The notes beneath the pieces were generated by a model. That model was not told the origin of the DNA. It saw only the letters and a list, made by a program, of their open reading frames with translations, and made no database searches. From Nitrospira sp. (GTDB lineage: Bacteria > Nitrospirota > Nitrospiria > Nitrospirales > Nitrospiraceae): a DNA stretch of 64,000 nt. The stretch is taken from contig JARFXQ010000007.1 in NCBI GenBank assembly GCA_029194725.1, positions 124,001 through 188,000 of the forward strand. Reading direction: 5' to 3'. The translations under genes were made by a program, and so were the position numbers. Below are positions 34,901 to 45,566 of the stretch, one piece after another (the stretch's first letter is position 1; every line of letters starts with the position of its first letter).

Positions 34901-35380
34901 CTTGTGAAAGGACCAAACGTGATGAAAGGTTATCTGGAGCGTGAAGGCCTCACGGCCCAGGTCATGCGTGACGGCTGGTACATCACCGGTGACATCGCCT
35001 CTCTGGATGAAGACGGATTCTTGACGATTACCGACCGGCTGTCACGTTTCTCAAAAATCGGTGGAGAAATGGTCCCTCACGGCAAAGTCGAGGAAGCCCT
35101 GCAACTGGCTGCTGAAGCCGATGCGCAAGTCTTTGCCGTGACCGGCCTACCCGATGAGAAGAAGGGAGAACGCCTCGCAGTCCTCCATACGCTTGAGGAA
35201 TCCCGCATTTCTCCCATCTTGGAAAAACTCTCAGCGAGCGGCCTACCCAATCTATTTATCCCGGGGAAGCATCAGTTCATCAAGGTCGATGCGTTACCGA
35301 TCCTTGGGACAGGCAAGCTCGATCTGCGAGGCGTGAAGCGAATCGCGATGGAACGCCTGCAAGGAAGTGCTGAGTCATGA
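31934..35380 (+). CDS. Aas-like MFS + acyltransferase + acyl-CoA/ACP synthetase
   Basis: A 1148-residue fusion of three domains. An LplT-like MFS transporter occupies about residues 1-415 (LIAQFCGAFNDNAWKLMVALLA start). A PlsC acyltransferase spans about 430-620 with the HxxxxD motif in NHVSFID (H451) and FPEGQITRTG. An AMP-binding synthetase spans about 650-1140 with SSGSTGEPKGVMLTH near 792, GYGVTECAPV and YITGDIASLDEDG. The set matches the lysophospholipid uptake and re-acylation system Aas/LplT. The ATG at 31934 overlaps the MutS-like stop. Substrate specificity is inferred from the family. Confidence 0.88.
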   Translation: MTTSADPETQPPSHPLRGLLIAQFCGAFNDNAWKLMVALLAIRQATAGMAPGPQLETVAQTQTAMAFVIFTLPLVFLSLVGGTLADRVSKRTVIIAIKIVEVCLMSAGTVALWLNPTGGILPFIVLCGMGVHSALFSPSKYGILPELIPHERLAVGNGLLEMWTFAAILTGTAAGGFLLQMSGDHTWLAPLVLTGLSVLGLTNAFKIPRVSPARAAGGVGVTAKGAWAAIQSELMLRMAIPMEIMFWTIASLFAQNVLVYAKAVLHLSDAMSGLPLTILSIGIGIGAMLVGRISRNRVEYGLIPLGAIGVFLILLSLGILTPPLTGTFLMMGVLGISSSFIFVPLNAILQWKSPSDRRGAVISFSNTCVFTGILFGSLVGGSLANAGLSTTGIFLAAAAMTLGGIWWALWCLPDTFIRLVLVVLTNTLYRLRIVGQSHVPQSGGALLVPNHVSFIDGLLLIASLDRPVRFVVDSQYAGQPIFKPFMKALRVIPISSHEGLRVILRALREAGSAVDNGNLVCIFPEGQITRTGTLLPFRRGFERIVKGRTAPIIPVHLDRVWGSIFSFNRGRFLWKMPERLPYPVTISFGAPLPTDTSAHELRGKIRELGEAAWKLRKPSRRPLHRQFISSMRRAPFRLAMADQNRPRVTSLQALIGSIVLARVLQPYWQGQERVGVLLPPTVAAALVNVAATLCGKTIVNLNYTVGKSGLEAAVRLAGLRTMVTSRTFVEKAKVELPDGPSVIWLETVVKTIDFGQKVLAALLALFAPCRVIERACGQLTPITPDSLATIIFSSGSTGEPKGVMLTHFNIDMNSQGATQVLHLYQDERVLGILPFFHSFGYMVFWFVMSNNAAMIFHPSPLDATAIGELIRNYRITFLVTTPTFLQLYSRRCTPEQFSSVRVILTGAEKLQARLSQAIEDKFGVCPIEGYGVTECAPVIAVNCPDFRAAGYYQPASRRGTVGQPLPGVAVQIVDPDSYTPLPAGAPGMLLVKGPNVMKGYLEREGLTAQVMRDGWYITGDIASLDEDGFLTITDRLSRFSKIGGEMVPHGKVEEALQLAAEADAQVFAVTGLPDEKKGERLAVLHTLEESRISPILEKLSASGLPNLFIPGKHQFIKVDALPILGTGKLDLRGVKRIAMERLQGSAES

Positions 35381-35435
35381 TTCCTGAGTGTGTAACGCTA
35401 ATGGCTCAACAAGCACGTCGAATGACCGGTGACGA

Positions 35436-36413
35436 ATGACCGAGAAATCTTTGATCGATTGCCACGTACATCTAGCCGCACTGCCCGACGGCGACAATGG
35501 TTGCTTTATCTCGCCGAAACTCCTTCGAAGTCCGCTCTTTCGGTTTCTCCTGTGGAAGCAGGATCTCTCACCGGCCGATCCGGGCGAAACCAACCGGAAG
35601 TATCTCGAACATCTGCTGACAGAGCTGCGTGCCTCACGACATGTCTCGAAAGCAGTGCTGCTCGGCATGGATGGGTCTTATGACCAGGCCGGCCTGCTTA
35701 ACCAGCAGCATACGGACTTTCTTGTCAGCAACGATTACCTCTTCAAAACCGTCCGCGCTTATCCTGATATGTTTTTCGCCGGCCCGTCGATCAACCCTCA
35801 GCGTGGAGATGCCATCGACGAAGTCCATCGCTGCGCCGATGCCGGCGCCGTCCTGATCAAAGTCTTACCGAACGCCCAGCACTTCAACCCAGCTGATCAG
35901 AGATACAAACCGTTCTATCGAGCACTCGTCCAGCGGAAGTTGCCGTTTCTTAGCCATGTCGGCTATGAATTCAGCCTGATCGGCAAAGACCAATCAGTTG
36001 GAGACCCCGATCGGCTCCGCCTGGCGCTGGACGAAGGCGTGACCGTCATTGCCGCCCATGCGTGCAGCTATGGTCTCATCCTGTACGAAACATTCATACC
36101 CACGCTGCATGATTTTGCGCGGCGCTATCCGAACTTTTACGCCGACATCTCCGCACTCACGCTACCCAACCGGTTTCGCATGCTGCTTCATCTGCGGAAG
36201 CATCCGGAGTTGCAGGACCATCTCCTCTTCGGCACCGATTATCCCCTGTCGGTGTTCCATGTCGCCGCCTGGGGGCGCGTCGGTCTTGACGCGCTGGGCC
36301 GGATGATCCGTACAAAGAATCGCTTCGACCGTCAGGTCGAGGTCTGTAAGGGGCTGAATTTGAATTTTCGATCCTTCGGCGAACTTGTTTCGGGCCGGAG
36401 CTCATACATCTAA
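35436..36413 (+). CDS. Amidohydrolase-family metal-dependent hydrolase
   Basis: A 325-residue TIM-barrel hydrolase. The N terminus LIDCHVHLA carries the HxH metal motif (H11, H13 region). FLSHVGYEFS, VIAAHACSYG and LLFGTDYPLSV supply the further histidines and the metal aspartate expected in the amidohydrolase_2 family. Substrate unknown. It follows the Aas-like gene with a 55-base gap and is closed by a strong terminator at 36506-36537. Confidence 0.8.
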   Translation: MTEKSLIDCHVHLAALPDGDNGCFISPKLLRSPLFRFLLWKQDLSPADPGETNRKYLEHLLTELRASRHVSKAVLLGMDGSYDQAGLLNQQHTDFLVSNDYLFKTVRAYPDMFFAGPSINPQRGDAIDEVHRCADAGAVLIKVLPNAQHFNPADQRYKPFYRALVQRKLPFLSHVGYEFSLIGKDQSVGDPDRLRLALDEGVTVIAAHACSYGLILYETFIPTLHDFARRYPNFYADISALTLPNRFRMLLHLRKHPELQDHLLFGTDYPLSVFHVAAWGRVGLDALGRMIRTKNRFDRQVEVCKGLNLNFRSFGELVSGRSSYI

Positions 36414-36505
36414 CGCCCCAGCTACCAATCACGACAGCTCTATGCTGGATCGTTCCTCTGGGTAAATCGGTAAGCTGGAGTGCAGATTGTCCATCCAAAC
36501 AGAAA

Positions 36506-36537
36506 GGCCGTTCTCCCACAAGGAGAACGGCCCTTTT
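36506..36537. terminator. Strong (bidirectional) intrinsic terminator
   Basis: Arms GGCCGTTCTCC (36506-36516) and GGAGAACGGCC (36522-36532) pair perfectly around a five-base loop and are followed by CTTTTT on the plus strand. On the minus strand an AAA before the stem gives a short T-run. It lies between the convergent amidohydrolase and lipoprotein genes and can serve both. Confidence 0.92.
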
Positions 36538-36564
36538 TGTTTCTCTGAATCCGACCGAGCTGAT

Positions 36565-37230
36565 CTATGGACTGACCGAAATCCGATCCTTGATCAAATC
36601 AAAAGTCTCCTTCGGAACAACGTTTCTCGCCACCAATTCACCCTTCACGCGATAGGGACGATTGCTCACGATCCGATCGGCTTCGTCCTGCTTCAAACCT
36701 AAAAAGAGGATCATATCGTTCGCTGAAACCTTATTGATGTTCATCGTCGCCGAAGCAGCCACCGGAGCGGCCCCGGATGGAGCCTGGCTCGGCGTCACTA
36801 TCGCTGTATGAGGATTGGAGCGATCCTTGAGCTCCTTTTGGTAACGGGCAACCAGTGATTTCAACGTGTCGTTGTGGCGTTTTACATCCTGATATTCCTG
36901 TCGCAGATTCTTATTCTGCGTCGATAACGCTTTGACTTTGTCCTCGAGTTCTTTGGTCCGTCCTTCAATCGTGCCTCGCTCCGCATCACGCGCATGCTCA
37001 ATGCGCTGAAGTTCATCGCGAGCCGCTTGTCCCTCATTGCTGAACTTCACGTTCAGTTCTTTGAGGGTTCGGACCTGTTGCTCCATCGCGTTTTTCTGTT
37101 GGCGGGTCTTCTCCAGTTCCATCTTGACGGTATCTGCTTCCGTCAGCGCCTCCTGGTATTTCTTGTTGGATACGCAACCAGTGGTCAACACCGCTCCAAC
37201 CAACACTATCGCCGTCCACTCGCGTCTCAT
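36565..37230 (-). CDS. Coiled-coil lipoprotein with C-terminal helix-hairpin-helix-like domain
   Basis: A 221-residue outer-layer lipoprotein. The signal ends in the lipobox LTTGC (C19). Residues about 25-135 form a long coiled coil (ALTEADTVKMELEKTRQQKN, LQRIEHARDAERGTIEGR and similar heptads). The C-terminal part (MNINKVSANDMILFLGLKQD, EADRIVSNRPY) resembles a ComEA/SLBB-like helix-hairpin-helix fold. A Pro/Ala linker separates the two. Function unknown; it may bridge the envelope or bind DNA or protein. The terminator lies just after its stop. Confidence 0.78.
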   Translation of the reverse strand: MRREWTAIVLVGAVLTTGCVSNKKYQEALTEADTVKMELEKTRQQKNAMEQQVRTLKELNVKFSNEGQAARDELQRIEHARDAERGTIEGRTKELEDKVKALSTQNKNLRQEYQDVKRHNDTLKSLVARYQKELKDRSNPHTAIVTPSQAPSGAAPVAASATMNINKVSANDMILFLGLKQDEADRIVSNRPYRVKGELVARNVVPKETFDLIKDRISVSP

Positions 37231-37515
37231 GCGCTCCTCCCTCCATCAAATTCTAGAGCTTAACGATGCCTCATGTGGATGTTCCCTTCCACCGGCTGTT
37301 ACAGTCGTCCTTCTCGATACTTTCTTTGTGTGTATGCCAACGTTCGGGCATTGTCAACATAATTGCTTTCGTGTGAGACCTTCCCGCTGACATGGACTTC
37401 CGGCAATCCATCCGGCGCTTGACGGATCAGAGTCGCTCTGTAATTATCGCTCACATTTTATCAGACATGAACAAACGGCTTGAAACCTTCCTCAGCTATT
37501 TCAAGTGGGGTACGC

Positions 37516-38391
37516 ATGAACGAATGGGGTCCAGCGCTCGCGGTGATTCTCGGAGTCGTCGAAGGACTGACGGAGTTTCTGCCTGTCTCGTCCACCGGAC
37601 ATCTTATTCTGGTGGGCCATGCCCTCGGCTTCACCGGCGACGTAGCCGCCAACGCCGAAATCTCCATACAGTTGGGTGCGATTCTTGCGGTGATCGTATT
37701 TGAACGGGAGAAAATCGGACGGCTGCTGTCTGGTGCTTGGCAAGAACAGAAGGCCCTGCGTGCTGGCTCGACAAACCAGCTCTCCGCCCTATGGTCCGAT
37801 CGCATTAGGGTCTCGATGCACAGTCATCCCAACCTATGGTTCTTGCTGGGGCTGGGAATCGCCTTCCTACCGGCGGCCGTTCTCGGCCTGTTGGCTCACG
37901 GGTGGATCAAATCGTATTTATTCACTCCCTTGACAGTGGCTTCAACATCGATCCTGGGAGGCATCATCATCCTCGTGGTTGAATCCACGAAACGGGTCAG
38001 CTCTGCCAAGAGTCTCGATCAGGTGTCGTCAGTACATGCCTTCTGGATCGGGCTGGCACAATGCGCCTCTCTGATTCCCGGCATGTCTCGATCCGGCTCG
38101 ACTATTATCGGCGGCCTCCTCGTCGGTCTCGATCGAAAGGTGGCGACCGAATATTCCTTTTTCCTCGCCCTTCCCACGATCATCGCGGCCACGCTCTACG
38201 AAACGTGGAAGGCACGAGGGACGTTTACCGACCAGGATTTTCTGGCACTGGGCCTCGGCATGCTCGTCTCATTCCTGGTGGCCTGGGCCGTCATCGCTGC
38301 CTTTTTGACCTATGTCCAACGGCATACCTTGCGCGTCTTTGCCTACTATCGTATTATTCTCGGACTGTTGGTCATGTTGGTCGTCCGCTGA
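37516..38391 (+). CDS. uppP: Undecaprenyl-diphosphatase
   Basis: A 291-residue inner-membrane enzyme that dephosphorylates undecaprenyl diphosphate so that the lipid carrier of cell-wall synthesis is recycled. The motifs are VVEGLTEFLPVSSTGHL (residues about 13-29, catalytic Glu and Ser/His) and GMSRSGSTIIGGLLVGLDR (about 193-211). About eight membrane segments are seen. The ATG at 37516 is chosen because it gives the family N terminus; the open frame upstream to 37480 adds an atypical leader. The DUF2024 gene follows after 12 bases. Confidence 0.94.
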   Translation: MNEWGPALAVILGVVEGLTEFLPVSSTGHLILVGHALGFTGDVAANAEISIQLGAILAVIVFEREKIGRLLSGAWQEQKALRAGSTNQLSALWSDRIRVSMHSHPNLWFLLGLGIAFLPAAVLGLLAHGWIKSYLFTPLTVASTSILGGIIILVVESTKRVSSAKSLDQVSSVHAFWIGLAQCASLIPGMSRSGSTIIGGLLVGLDRKVATEYSFFLALPTIIAATLYETWKARGTFTDQDFLALGLGMLVSFLVAWAVIAAFLTYVQRHTLRVFAYYRIILGLLVMLVVR

Positions 38392-38403
38392 AAGGAGTTG
38401 TTC

Positions 38404-38664
38404 ATGTCCTCTGATACGATTCATGTCTATGATACGTGGGTCAACGGTAAGAGCGGTCGCATTCACTTTGATGTGATGACGACGGATGAAGCCACCGCCC
38501 TCAAACTCGCCAAGGAATATCTCGTCAGCATCGGGGAGCCGACTGCGTCGGTGACAACAAAAGAATGCCAATTCTGTCACAGCGAACCGCTGGTCATGTT
38601 CTCTGCGGAGCAGCAAAAGCAAGTGAAAGAAACCGGCGGATTTATCGTCCGAATGCCGGCTTGA
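38404..38664 (+). CDS. DUF2024 family protein
   Basis: An 86-residue small protein with the DUF2024 pattern: IHVYDTWVNGKSGRIHFDV, AKEYLVSIGE, and VTTKECQFCHSE with a CxxC pair (C57 and C60 region). No function is established for the family. The ATG at 38404 follows AAAGGAG by eight bases. It is probably co-transcribed with uppP. Confidence 0.85.
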   Translation: MSSDTIHVYDTWVNGKSGRIHFDVMTTDEATALKLAKEYLVSIGEPTASVTTKECQFCHSEPLVMFSAEQQKQVKETGGFIVRMPA

Positions 38665-38679
38665 TCATGGGGACATTGG

Positions 38680-38707
38680 TTCGTGTTGAGCGCAAGTTCA
38701 ACACGAA
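38680..38707. terminator. Hairpin between convergent genes
   Basis: Arms TTCGTGTTGA (38680-38689) and TCAACACGAA (38698-38707) pair perfectly around an eight-base loop. The hairpin lies between the convergent DUF2024 and lspA genes. No T-run follows on either strand, so it is a candidate terminator or mRNA end-protecting stem rather than a classical intrinsic terminator. Confidence 0.5.
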
Positions 38708-38744
38708 TCATTCAATAGTACATCCTCATGACACCGGGATCATG

Positions 38745-39296
38745 CTACTGGTCTGACGAGACAGAGGAAGTTTCCGAAGCGGGAGGAGGATCAGTCCGTT
38801 TCTCAAAGGCAAAGTGAATGATCAGGAAGATCACTCCGACCGTGATCGCAGAATCCGCTACATTGAACGCCGGCCAGTGATAGTTTTCAACATAGACATC
38901 CAAAAAGTCGATCACTTCTCCAAAACGCAGCCGATCGATGAGATTGCCGATTGCGCCGCCGAGAATTCCCGCAACACTGACACGCCCCATCCAATCCTGT
39001 TCCGGCATCCGTAACAGGATCGTCCCCAGCAGCCCAAGGGCAAAAATTGACGTCAGCCCAAAGAAGACCATCCGAAACGCGTTGCTGCTCCCGGCAAGCA
39101 GACCGAATGCCGCCCCGGGATTTCGGATATAGGTCAGGCTGAAGAGATTGGGGATGATGGGGATCGATTCATGCAGCCGCATGGTTTGCATGATCTGCTG
39201 TTTGGTCAGCTGATCCAGAAAAATGATGCTGCCGGTCACCGAGGCGAGCGCCAGATTGCGAAGGCTGGAGGCACTCAACGGATCGCCTCCACACAT
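38745..39296 (-). CDS. lspA: Lipoprotein signal peptidase
   Basis: A 183-residue inner-membrane aspartyl protease that removes signal peptides from prolipoproteins such as the one at 36565-37230. Traits are [16 protein letters not shown] near residue 20, [16 protein letters not shown] near 55, [20 protein letters not shown] with the first catalytic Asp and [11 protein letters not shown] with the second. Four membrane segments. The ATG at 39296 lies inside the end of ileS (22-base overlap), so the two are coupled, a common ileS-lspA arrangement. Confidence 0.93.
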   Translation of the reverse strand: MCGGDPLSASSLRNLALASVTGSIIFLDQLTKQQIMQTMRLHESIPIIPNLFSLTYIRNPGAAFGLLAGSSNAFRMVFFGLTSIFALGLLGTILLRMPEQDWMGRVSVAGILGGAIGNLIDRLRFGEVIDFLDVYVENYHWPAFNVADSAITVGVIFLIIHFAFEKRTDPPPASETSSVSSDQ

Positions 39297-42088
39297 CGAT
39301 CGCACAAGGTTGGATGGGCAACGTCCTTGCCGACCGCTTCTCGATAGTTCCAGCAACGTTCGCATTTGCCAGCCGGCGATTTCGTGACCGTCACACGAAG
39401 CGGTTCTCCACTTTCCGGACTTTGCGTTACCATTACTTTCGAGACAATGAACAGGGCGCTGAGGTCTTGTTCGTACGGCTTCAAAAATCGGAAATTGTCG
39501 GCATTGGCTTCGATGTGCACATGAGCTTCCAAAGAAGAACCGATCATCTTCACCCGTCGGCTCTCTTCCAACACCCCCTGCACCTGGGTACGATATTTCA
39601 ACAAGCGCTCCCAACGCTCTGCCAGTTTCCCATCGGCCCAAGCTGGGTCGAGTTCAGGAAACGAGGCGAGATGCACGCTCGCCGCGCCAGCTTCTTTCCG
39701 TACCCCCTCCGGCAACATGCGCCAGATTTCATCAGCGGTGAAGCTTAGAATCGGCGCGATAAGTTTAGCGAACGTCACAAGAACATCACACAATACCGTC
39801 TGAGAACTTCGACGAACCCGAGAATCCTTATGAAACGTATACAACCGATCTTTCAGGATGTCTAAATAGATGGCACTCATATTCACTGTGCAGAAGTAAT
39901 CTAGCTCGTGGATGATTTGACGAAAGTCAAACTTTTCATAACTTTTCTTTACGACATCGACGAGATTATGAAGCTTGAGCAATGCCCAACGATCCAGTTC
40001 TGGCAACCGGTCGACACTCACACGATTGAGCGCCGGATCAAAATCGTAAAGGTTACTCAGGATAAATCGGCACGTATTTCTGACTTTACGATAAACCTCG
40101 ACTTGTTGGTTAAGAATAGCAGGTGAAATCTTAAGGTCATCTTTGTAGTCTTGCGCCGCCACCCACAGACGCAGAATTTCCGCGCCCGACTGTTTGATGA
40201 CGTCTTGCGGCGCGACCACATTTCCTGCCGACTTGGACATCTTCTTGCCCTGCCCGTCTACGACGAAGCCATGGGTTAACACCGCCTGATAGGGCGCTCG
40301 ATGATCCGTCGTCACACCGGCCAGCAGGGCGCTATGGAACCATCCTCGATGTTGGTCGGACCCTTCCAGATACAGGTCAGCCGGCCACCACCTCCTCGGC
40401 TTCAGCACAGCGGCATAGCTCACACCGGATTCAAACCAGACGTCGAGAATGTCATGTTCTTTCTCAAACGTGGTCTCTCCGCACTTCGGACAGCTCGTTC
40501 CGGCGGGCAACAAATCAATCGCGGATCGTTCGAACCAGACATCCGCCCCCTTGGATTCCATTAACGCGGCGACATGCTCGATCACGACAGGGTCGGCAAG
40601 GACATGATGACAGGCATGACAAGTAAACCCTGGGATCGGCACACCCCACACGCGCTGACGAGAGAGGCACCAGTCCGGCCTGTTTTCGATCATGCCGAAA
40701 ATCCGATCACGGCCGTAACTCGGAATCCATCGAACCCGTTCGATCTCCGCCAGAGTCTCGCGTCGTAAATCGTTTGTCTCCATGGACACGAACCACTGCT
40801 CGGTCGCACGAAAGATCACCGGACTCTTGCACCGCCAACAATGGGGATAGGAATGGTTCAACGAGCCATGCCCGAGCAAACGTCCATTTGCCTGCAGATA
40901 GTCCACAATTTTCGGATTGGCCTTCAAGACATGTTGCCCAACGAATTCCTTCACGACCGGCGTGAACCGCCCAGCGTTGTCGACCGGAGCCAAGATTTCG
41001 AGTCGTTCGCCGGGCGAAGCCTTGGCATTGTGCTCAAGCACGAGGATATAGTCTTCCATCCCGTGACCTGGTGCGATATGCACACAGCCTGTGCCTTGGT
41101 CCAGCGTGACAAAGTCACCCAGCAGAATCGGCGACAAGCCGGTGGACAACGGCCGTTGCGTCTCCAACCCCTCGAACCCCTCCCCGCCCTTCTTCACTCC
41201 CAACACCCGATAGTCTTCGAACTTGCAAGCCTTGGCCACACTCTCGATCAACTTCTCGGCCATAACAAGAAGCTCATCTCCCACCTGCACGAATGCATAG
41301 TCGATGTCGCGATGAAGACAGATGGCCTGATTCGCCGGAAGAGTCCAGGGTGTCGTGGTCCAGATGACGACGGAGACCAGCTTCACTTCTTCAAGAAAGG
41401 AAATGCCGGGGAAGGTCCTGCCGAGTACGGATGGCGATGTGACGATCGGGAATTTCACATAGATCGACGGAGAAGCATGGTCATCGTACTCGACTTCTGC
41501 TTCCGCCAATGCTGTCTGGTCCTGCGTGCACCAGAGGACCGGCTTGAGGCCCTTGTAGACTCCGCCCCGCTCAACAAATTTTCCAAACTCACGAATGATC
41601 GTCGCTTCATAGCTCGGCGTCATGGTGAGGTACGGACGTTCCCACTCTCCAAATACTCCGAGCCGCTTGAATTCGTCACGCTGGATAGCGACGTACTTCT
41701 CAGCATAGGCACGACAGAGTTTGCGGATCCCTGAGACATCCAGGTCTTTTTTCTTTTCACCAAGCTCCTTCATGACTTGGTGTTCGATCGGCAGGCCGTG
41801 ACAATCCCAACCAGGCACATAGGGTGCATGAAAGCCTGCCATGGTCTTCGATTTGACGATGATGTCTTTCAAGATCTTATTCAGCGCATGTCCGATGTGG
41901 ATACGGCCGTTGGCATAAGGAGGGCCATCGTGGAGCACATACCGAGCCCGTCCCTGCCCCATCGCCTGAATCTGCTCGTAGAGCTTCTGTCGCTCCCACC
42001 AAGCCAGCATCTCCGGCTCGCGCTGCGGCAGATTGGCCTTCATGGGGAAATCGGTGTTGGGAAGGTTGAGCGTTGATTTGTAATCCAT
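39275..42088 (-). CDS. ileS: Isoleucyl-tRNA synthetase
   Basis: A 937-residue class I aminoacyl-tRNA synthetase charging tRNA-Ile. The start [20 protein letters not shown] is typical of the bacterial-type enzyme, so ATG 42088 is chosen over the open frame to 42133. [15 protein letters not shown] holds the HIGH motif (about residue 70), [11 protein letters not shown] the KMSKS motif (about 610), and the C-terminal [11 protein letters not shown]...LCDRC pair forms the zinc-binding end. Editing and anticodon-binding regions are in the usual order. It forms an operon with lspA. Confidence 0.95.
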   Translation of the reverse strand: MDYKSTLNLPNTDFPMKANLPQREPEMLAWWERQKLYEQIQAMGQGRARYVLHDGPPYANGRIHIGHALNKILKDIIVKSKTMAGFHAPYVPGWDCHGLPIEHQVMKELGEKKKDLDVSGIRKLCRAYAEKYVAIQRDEFKRLGVFGEWERPYLTMTPSYEATIIREFGKFVERGGVYKGLKPVLWCTQDQTALAEAEVEYDDHASPSIYVKFPIVTSPSVLGRTFPGISFLEEVKLVSVVIWTTTPWTLPANQAICLHRDIDYAFVQVGDELLVMAEKLIESVAKACKFEDYRVLGVKKGGEGFEGLETQRPLSTGLSPILLGDFVTLDQGTGCVHIAPGHGMEDYILVLEHNAKASPGERLEILAPVDNAGRFTPVVKEFVGQHVLKANPKIVDYLQANGRLLGHGSLNHSYPHCWRCKSPVIFRATEQWFVSMETNDLRRETLAEIERVRWIPSYGRDRIFGMIENRPDWCLSRQRVWGVPIPGFTCHACHHVLADPVVIEHVAALMESKGADVWFERSAIDLLPAGTSCPKCGETTFEKEHDILDVWFESGVSYAAVLKPRRWWPADLYLEGSDQHRGWFHSALLAGVTTDHRAPYQAVLTHGFVVDGQGKKMSKSAGNVVAPQDVIKQSGAEILRLWVAAQDYKDDLKISPAILNQQVEVYRKVRNTCRFILSNLYDFDPALNRVSVDRLPELDRWALLKLHNLVDVVKKSYEKFDFRQIIHELDYFCTVNMSAIYLDILKDRLYTFHKDSRVRRSSQTVLCDVLVTFAKLIAPILSFTADEIWRMLPEGVRKEAGAASVHLASFPELDPAWADGKLAERWERLLKYRTQVQGVLEESRRVKMIGSSLEAHVHIEANADNFRFLKPYEQDLSALFIVSKVMVTQSPESGEPLRVTVTKSPAGKCERCWNYREAVGKDVAHPTLCDRCVEAIR

Positions 42089-42169
42089 AGACAATGGGAC
42101 CCGAGCATCCACCGGATGATCATACGGGATCAAAGGACTATACCGGAAGGAAGGGGGGAGGCACCAGCC

Positions 42170-43273
42170 CTAACTGATGGCCATCATGCGGTTCAATGCA
42201 ACCTTTGCCCAACGCTTATCGTCTTCGGACACTACGATGTGGTTCACGACATGGCCTTCGGCCAGATTCTCCATCGCCCAACAGAGGTGTGCCGCATCAA
42301 TTCGGAACATGGTGGCGCACTGGCAGACCGTGGATGACAGGAAGAATACTTTTTTATCGGTGAGTTCATGCTTCAGTCGATTGACGAGATTCAGTTCCGT
42401 CCCAATCGCCCATGTCGTGCCGGCCGGGGCGGCGGTCACCGTGCGAATGATGAACTCGGTCGATCCGATGAGATCCGCCTTATTGACCACGTCTTCATGG
42501 CATTCTGGATGCACGATCACGTTGCCGTCAGGATACTGCTTGCGGAAGTGATCCACATGAACCGGCTGAAACATTTGATGGACGCTGCAATGCCCTTTCC
42601 ATAAGATCAGTTTGGCTCGCTTGATGGCGTCCTTGGTATTCCCGCCGTTGGGTTGATAGGGGTCCCACACGATCATCTGTTCGCGGGAGATGCCCATCTT
42701 GTTCGCTGTGTTGCGGCCCAAGTGCTCATCGGGAAAGAAGAGAATTTTTTCTCGCCTGGCCCAACACCATTCAATCACGGCCTTAGCATTGGAAGAGGTG
42801 CAGGTGATTCCGCCATGCTCGCCGCAAAACGCCTTGAGCACCGCCGCGGAATTCACATACACCGCCGGCATCACAGTCTCCTCAACCGGAACCACGCGTC
42901 CCAATTCTTCCCAGCATTGGTCGACCTGCTCGATCGCCGCCATGTCGGCCATCGAGCAACCAGCGGCCATGTCCGGCAGGATCACTGTTTGTTGAGAACG
43001 GCTGAGAATGTCCGCCGTCTCGGCCATGAAGTGCACGCCACAGAAGACGATGTGGGGGCGTTCCGATCGTTCGGCGGCCAATTTCGACAACATAAGCGAG
43101 TCACCGCGAAAATCGGCATGCTGGATGACTTCGTCCCGCTGGTAATTATGGCCCAGGATCATGACCCGTTCACCTAAGACACTCTTCGCCGCTGTCGTCC
43201 GGCGGTATAAGTCCTCCGTCGACTGCGTCTGGTACTCGGTGATTGACCTCGGTGGCGTCGCAGTAACCGTCAC
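42170..43273 (-). CDS. nadA: Quinolinate synthase
   Basis: A 367-residue [4Fe-4S] enzyme that condenses iminoaspartate with dihydroxyacetone phosphate in NAD synthesis. Traits are ILGHNYQRDEVIQHADFRGD (about residues 39-58), FCGVHFMAETADILSR, the DMAAGCSMADM segment, GGITCTSSNA, VIVHPECHEDV and SSTVCQCATMFRID, which supply the cluster cysteines. Complete and of standard length. It lies 80 bases upstream of ileS on the same strand. nadB and nadC are not in the window. Confidence 0.95.
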   Translation of the reverse strand: MTVTATPPRSITEYQTQSTEDLYRRTTAAKSVLGERVMILGHNYQRDEVIQHADFRGDSLMLSKLAAERSERPHIVFCGVHFMAETADILSRSQQTVILPDMAAGCSMADMAAIEQVDQCWEELGRVVPVEETVMPAVYVNSAAVLKAFCGEHGGITCTSSNAKAVIEWCWARREKILFFPDEHLGRNTANKMGISREQMIVWDPYQPNGGNTKDAIKRAKLILWKGHCSVHQMFQPVHVDHFRKQYPDGNVIVHPECHEDVVNKADLIGSTEFIIRTVTAAPAGTTWAIGTELNLVNRLKHELTDKKVFFLSSTVCQCATMFRIDAAHLCWAMENLAEGHVVNHIVVSEDDKRWAKVALNRMMAIS

Positions 43274-43442
43274 AATACTCCTCCCCGTGTAAGGGAATTT
43301 ATTCTACGATAGGCCCTCTCCACAATCAACGAATCGTCCATCGAGGAAAAGCCCTAGTCACCAGCCCAAAGGAGAAGACGTGGAATGGGCCTAATAGCCG
43401 ATTGACTTCGGTGCTTCGGAAGAATACGATGGTCGCCATAGC

Positions 43443-43522
43443 TAGGGGAGCTTTGAGGCTGAGAGTCCGATTGATCGGACGACCCTCACAACCTGACCTG
43501 GATAATACCAGCGTAGGGAAGC
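43443..43522 (+). promoter_or_regulatory. TPP riboswitch (THI box) of thiC
   Basis: The conserved aptamer elements appear in order: AGGGGAGC at the 5' side, GGCTGAGAG (about 43457-43465), GACCCTCACAACCTGACCTG (from 43480), then GATAATACCAGCGTAGGGAA (43501-43520). These match the THI-box core CUGAGA...ACCUGAUCUGGAUAAUACCAGCGUAGGGAA. It lies about 130 bases before thiC and is followed by a terminator hairpin, so thiamine pyrophosphate is expected to stop transcription into thiC-thi4. Confidence 0.95.
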
Positions 43523-43551
43523 CGGGCGACATCGGATCTTGTGAGGGATTC

Positions 43552-43588
43552 AGCCGCGTTCCCAGCTTGTGGGAAGGCGGCTTTTTTA
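43552..43588 (+). terminator. Riboswitch-controlled terminator before thiC
   Basis: Outer arms AGCCGC (43552-43557) and GCGGCT (43577-43582) with inner pairing TTCCCA/TGGGAA are followed by a run of six T. Placed 30 bases after the THI aptamer, it is the expected expression platform. Confidence 0.88.
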
Positions 43589-43639
43589 TTGCACCAAGGC
43601 TCCTGTCAGCTTTGGACTCCGCAGGTCGATCAACCATGA

Positions 43640-45556
<1,917 letters not shown>

Positions 45557-45566
45557 GGAGTCCCTT

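Noticed and set aside
40841..41734. 297-codon plus-strand frame
   Set aside because: Antisense to ileS; no ribosome site and no family resemblance.
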